64,000 nt of DNA from Paracoccaceae bacterium (GTDB lineage: Bacteria > Pseudomonadota > Alphaproteobacteria > Rhodobacterales > Rhodobacteraceae): NCBI GenBank assembly GCA_020832655.1, contig JAFIEF010000008.1, positions 1 through 64,000 of the forward strand, in the 5' to 3' direction. Positions 63,772-64,000 of the stretch are shown piece after piece. A program made the position numbers and the translations under genes. Within the stretch, counting starts at the first letter, position 1. Each line of letters begins with the position of its first letter. The notes beneath the pieces were generated by a model. The model worked only from the letters and a program-made list of their open reading frames with translations, was not told the DNA's origin and did not search any database.

Positions 63772-64000
63772 TGGTCTGGATCCTGACGTTAACAACCGAC
63801 ATTCCACAAATGGCTTGCCCTCTGATGTCAGGATCGCCCGACGAAGCCGACCGATCAAGCATTTTCGCCCGAAGCAGCCTGTGCAGTTGCGCCGACGCCC
63901 CGGATCGGTTGGATCACGCCGCGCCCGCTTGCCACGCCGGCGCGCAAGCAACAGCTCGCTACTGGCCGACAACGCACTTAACAAGGCACTTAACAAGGCC
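63772..64000. other. Right-edge region, no gene assigned
   Basis: I cannot assign a gene to these 229 bases. A minus-strand frame continuous with the ABC ATPase runs through them but does not look like protein of the family. The last 24 bases contain a tandem pair GCACTTAACAAG (63974-63997). A neighbouring gene may start or end just beyond the window. Confidence 0.4.
63974..63997. repeat. Tandem 12-base duplication at the window edge
   Basis: GCACTTAACAAG occurs twice in a row. With only two copies and the window ending, its extent is unknown. Confidence 0.7.

Noticed and set aside
63772-63996. 75-residue N-terminal extension of the ABC ATPase
   Set aside because: It has no family resemblance; MTQGLQPHQ at 63771 begins just before the recognisable ATPase fold.
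1-64000. CRISPR arrays, integrases, prophage or insertion-sequence transposases
   Set aside because: No regularly spaced repeats with unique spacers and no transposase, integrase or phage structural gene were seen.

Overview
The window looks like the replication-origin end of a chromosome from an alphaproteobacterium of the order Rhodobacterales (Rhodobacteraceae/Paracoccaceae in the broad sense). The grounds are high G+C coding sequence, the maf-aroE-coaE-dnaQ and rho-mnmE-mnmG-rsmG-parA-parB blocks, a Rhodobacter-type porin, a TimA/Tim44-like protein, a malic enzyme fused to a phosphotransacetylase-like domain, and a CcmI-type cytochrome c maturation protein. I cannot name genus or species from the sequence alone.

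Layout. 1-4.5 kb: amino-acid and amino-sugar metabolism (ilvD, a class IV aminotransferase, nagA) and a small unknown protein. 4.5-7.2 kb: a tightly overlapping minus-strand block maf-aroE-coaE-dnaQ. 7.17-7.55 kb: an AT-rich gap with a cluster of DnaA-box matches, the best candidate for oriC; genes on both sides are transcribed away from it. 7.5-15 kb: hemJ, rho, mnmE, mnmG, rsmG, parA, parB on the plus strand. Four near-perfect or perfect parS palindromes lie between 8.05 and 16.2 kb, three of them overlapping coding sequence, so the window holds parA, parB and parS centromere sites together. 15-22 kb: hemW, rdgB, rph, hrcA, grpE, mutS. 22-27.3 kb: two accessory-looking genes, a lone AAA-type ATPase and a class II Fic protein, each with a strong inverted repeat just upstream, flanking the malic enzyme gene. 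27.3-34.5 kb: ettA, secB, fxsA, timA, an Smr protein, tgt, psd, pssA and a tRNA-Asp with a clear terminator. 34.6-38 kb: an unusual Gfo/Idh/MocA plus NAD-epimerase fusion beside a family 2 glycosyltransferase. 38-44 kb: leuB, an HD-domain protein, an SDR dehydrogenase, an amidase, a ParD/ParE-type toxin-antitoxin pair with a perfect operator palindrome, and an aminotransferase. 44-62 kb: ftsK, ruvX, ccmI, a porin followed by a small lipoprotein and a 97-residue truncated porin-like protein, yggS, gltX, nadK, glyA, an esterase, dnaE and a glutathionyl-hydroquinone reductase. The right end holds the ATPase of a sugar-type ABC importer whose partners lie outside.

Two features deserve most attention. 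The first is the origin and centromere architecture: DnaA boxes, one overlapping the maf start codon, plus four parS sites that double as codons. The second is a family of seven dispersed intergenic repeats. Each has one or two GC-rich hairpins of variable sequence but preserved pairing, followed by a conserved A/T-containing core of about 21 bases. All seven lie downstream of genes and all point the same way. I do not recognise them as a named family, and they are my best candidate for an undescribed element in this window. There is no CRISPR array, complete prophage or recognisable insertion sequence.
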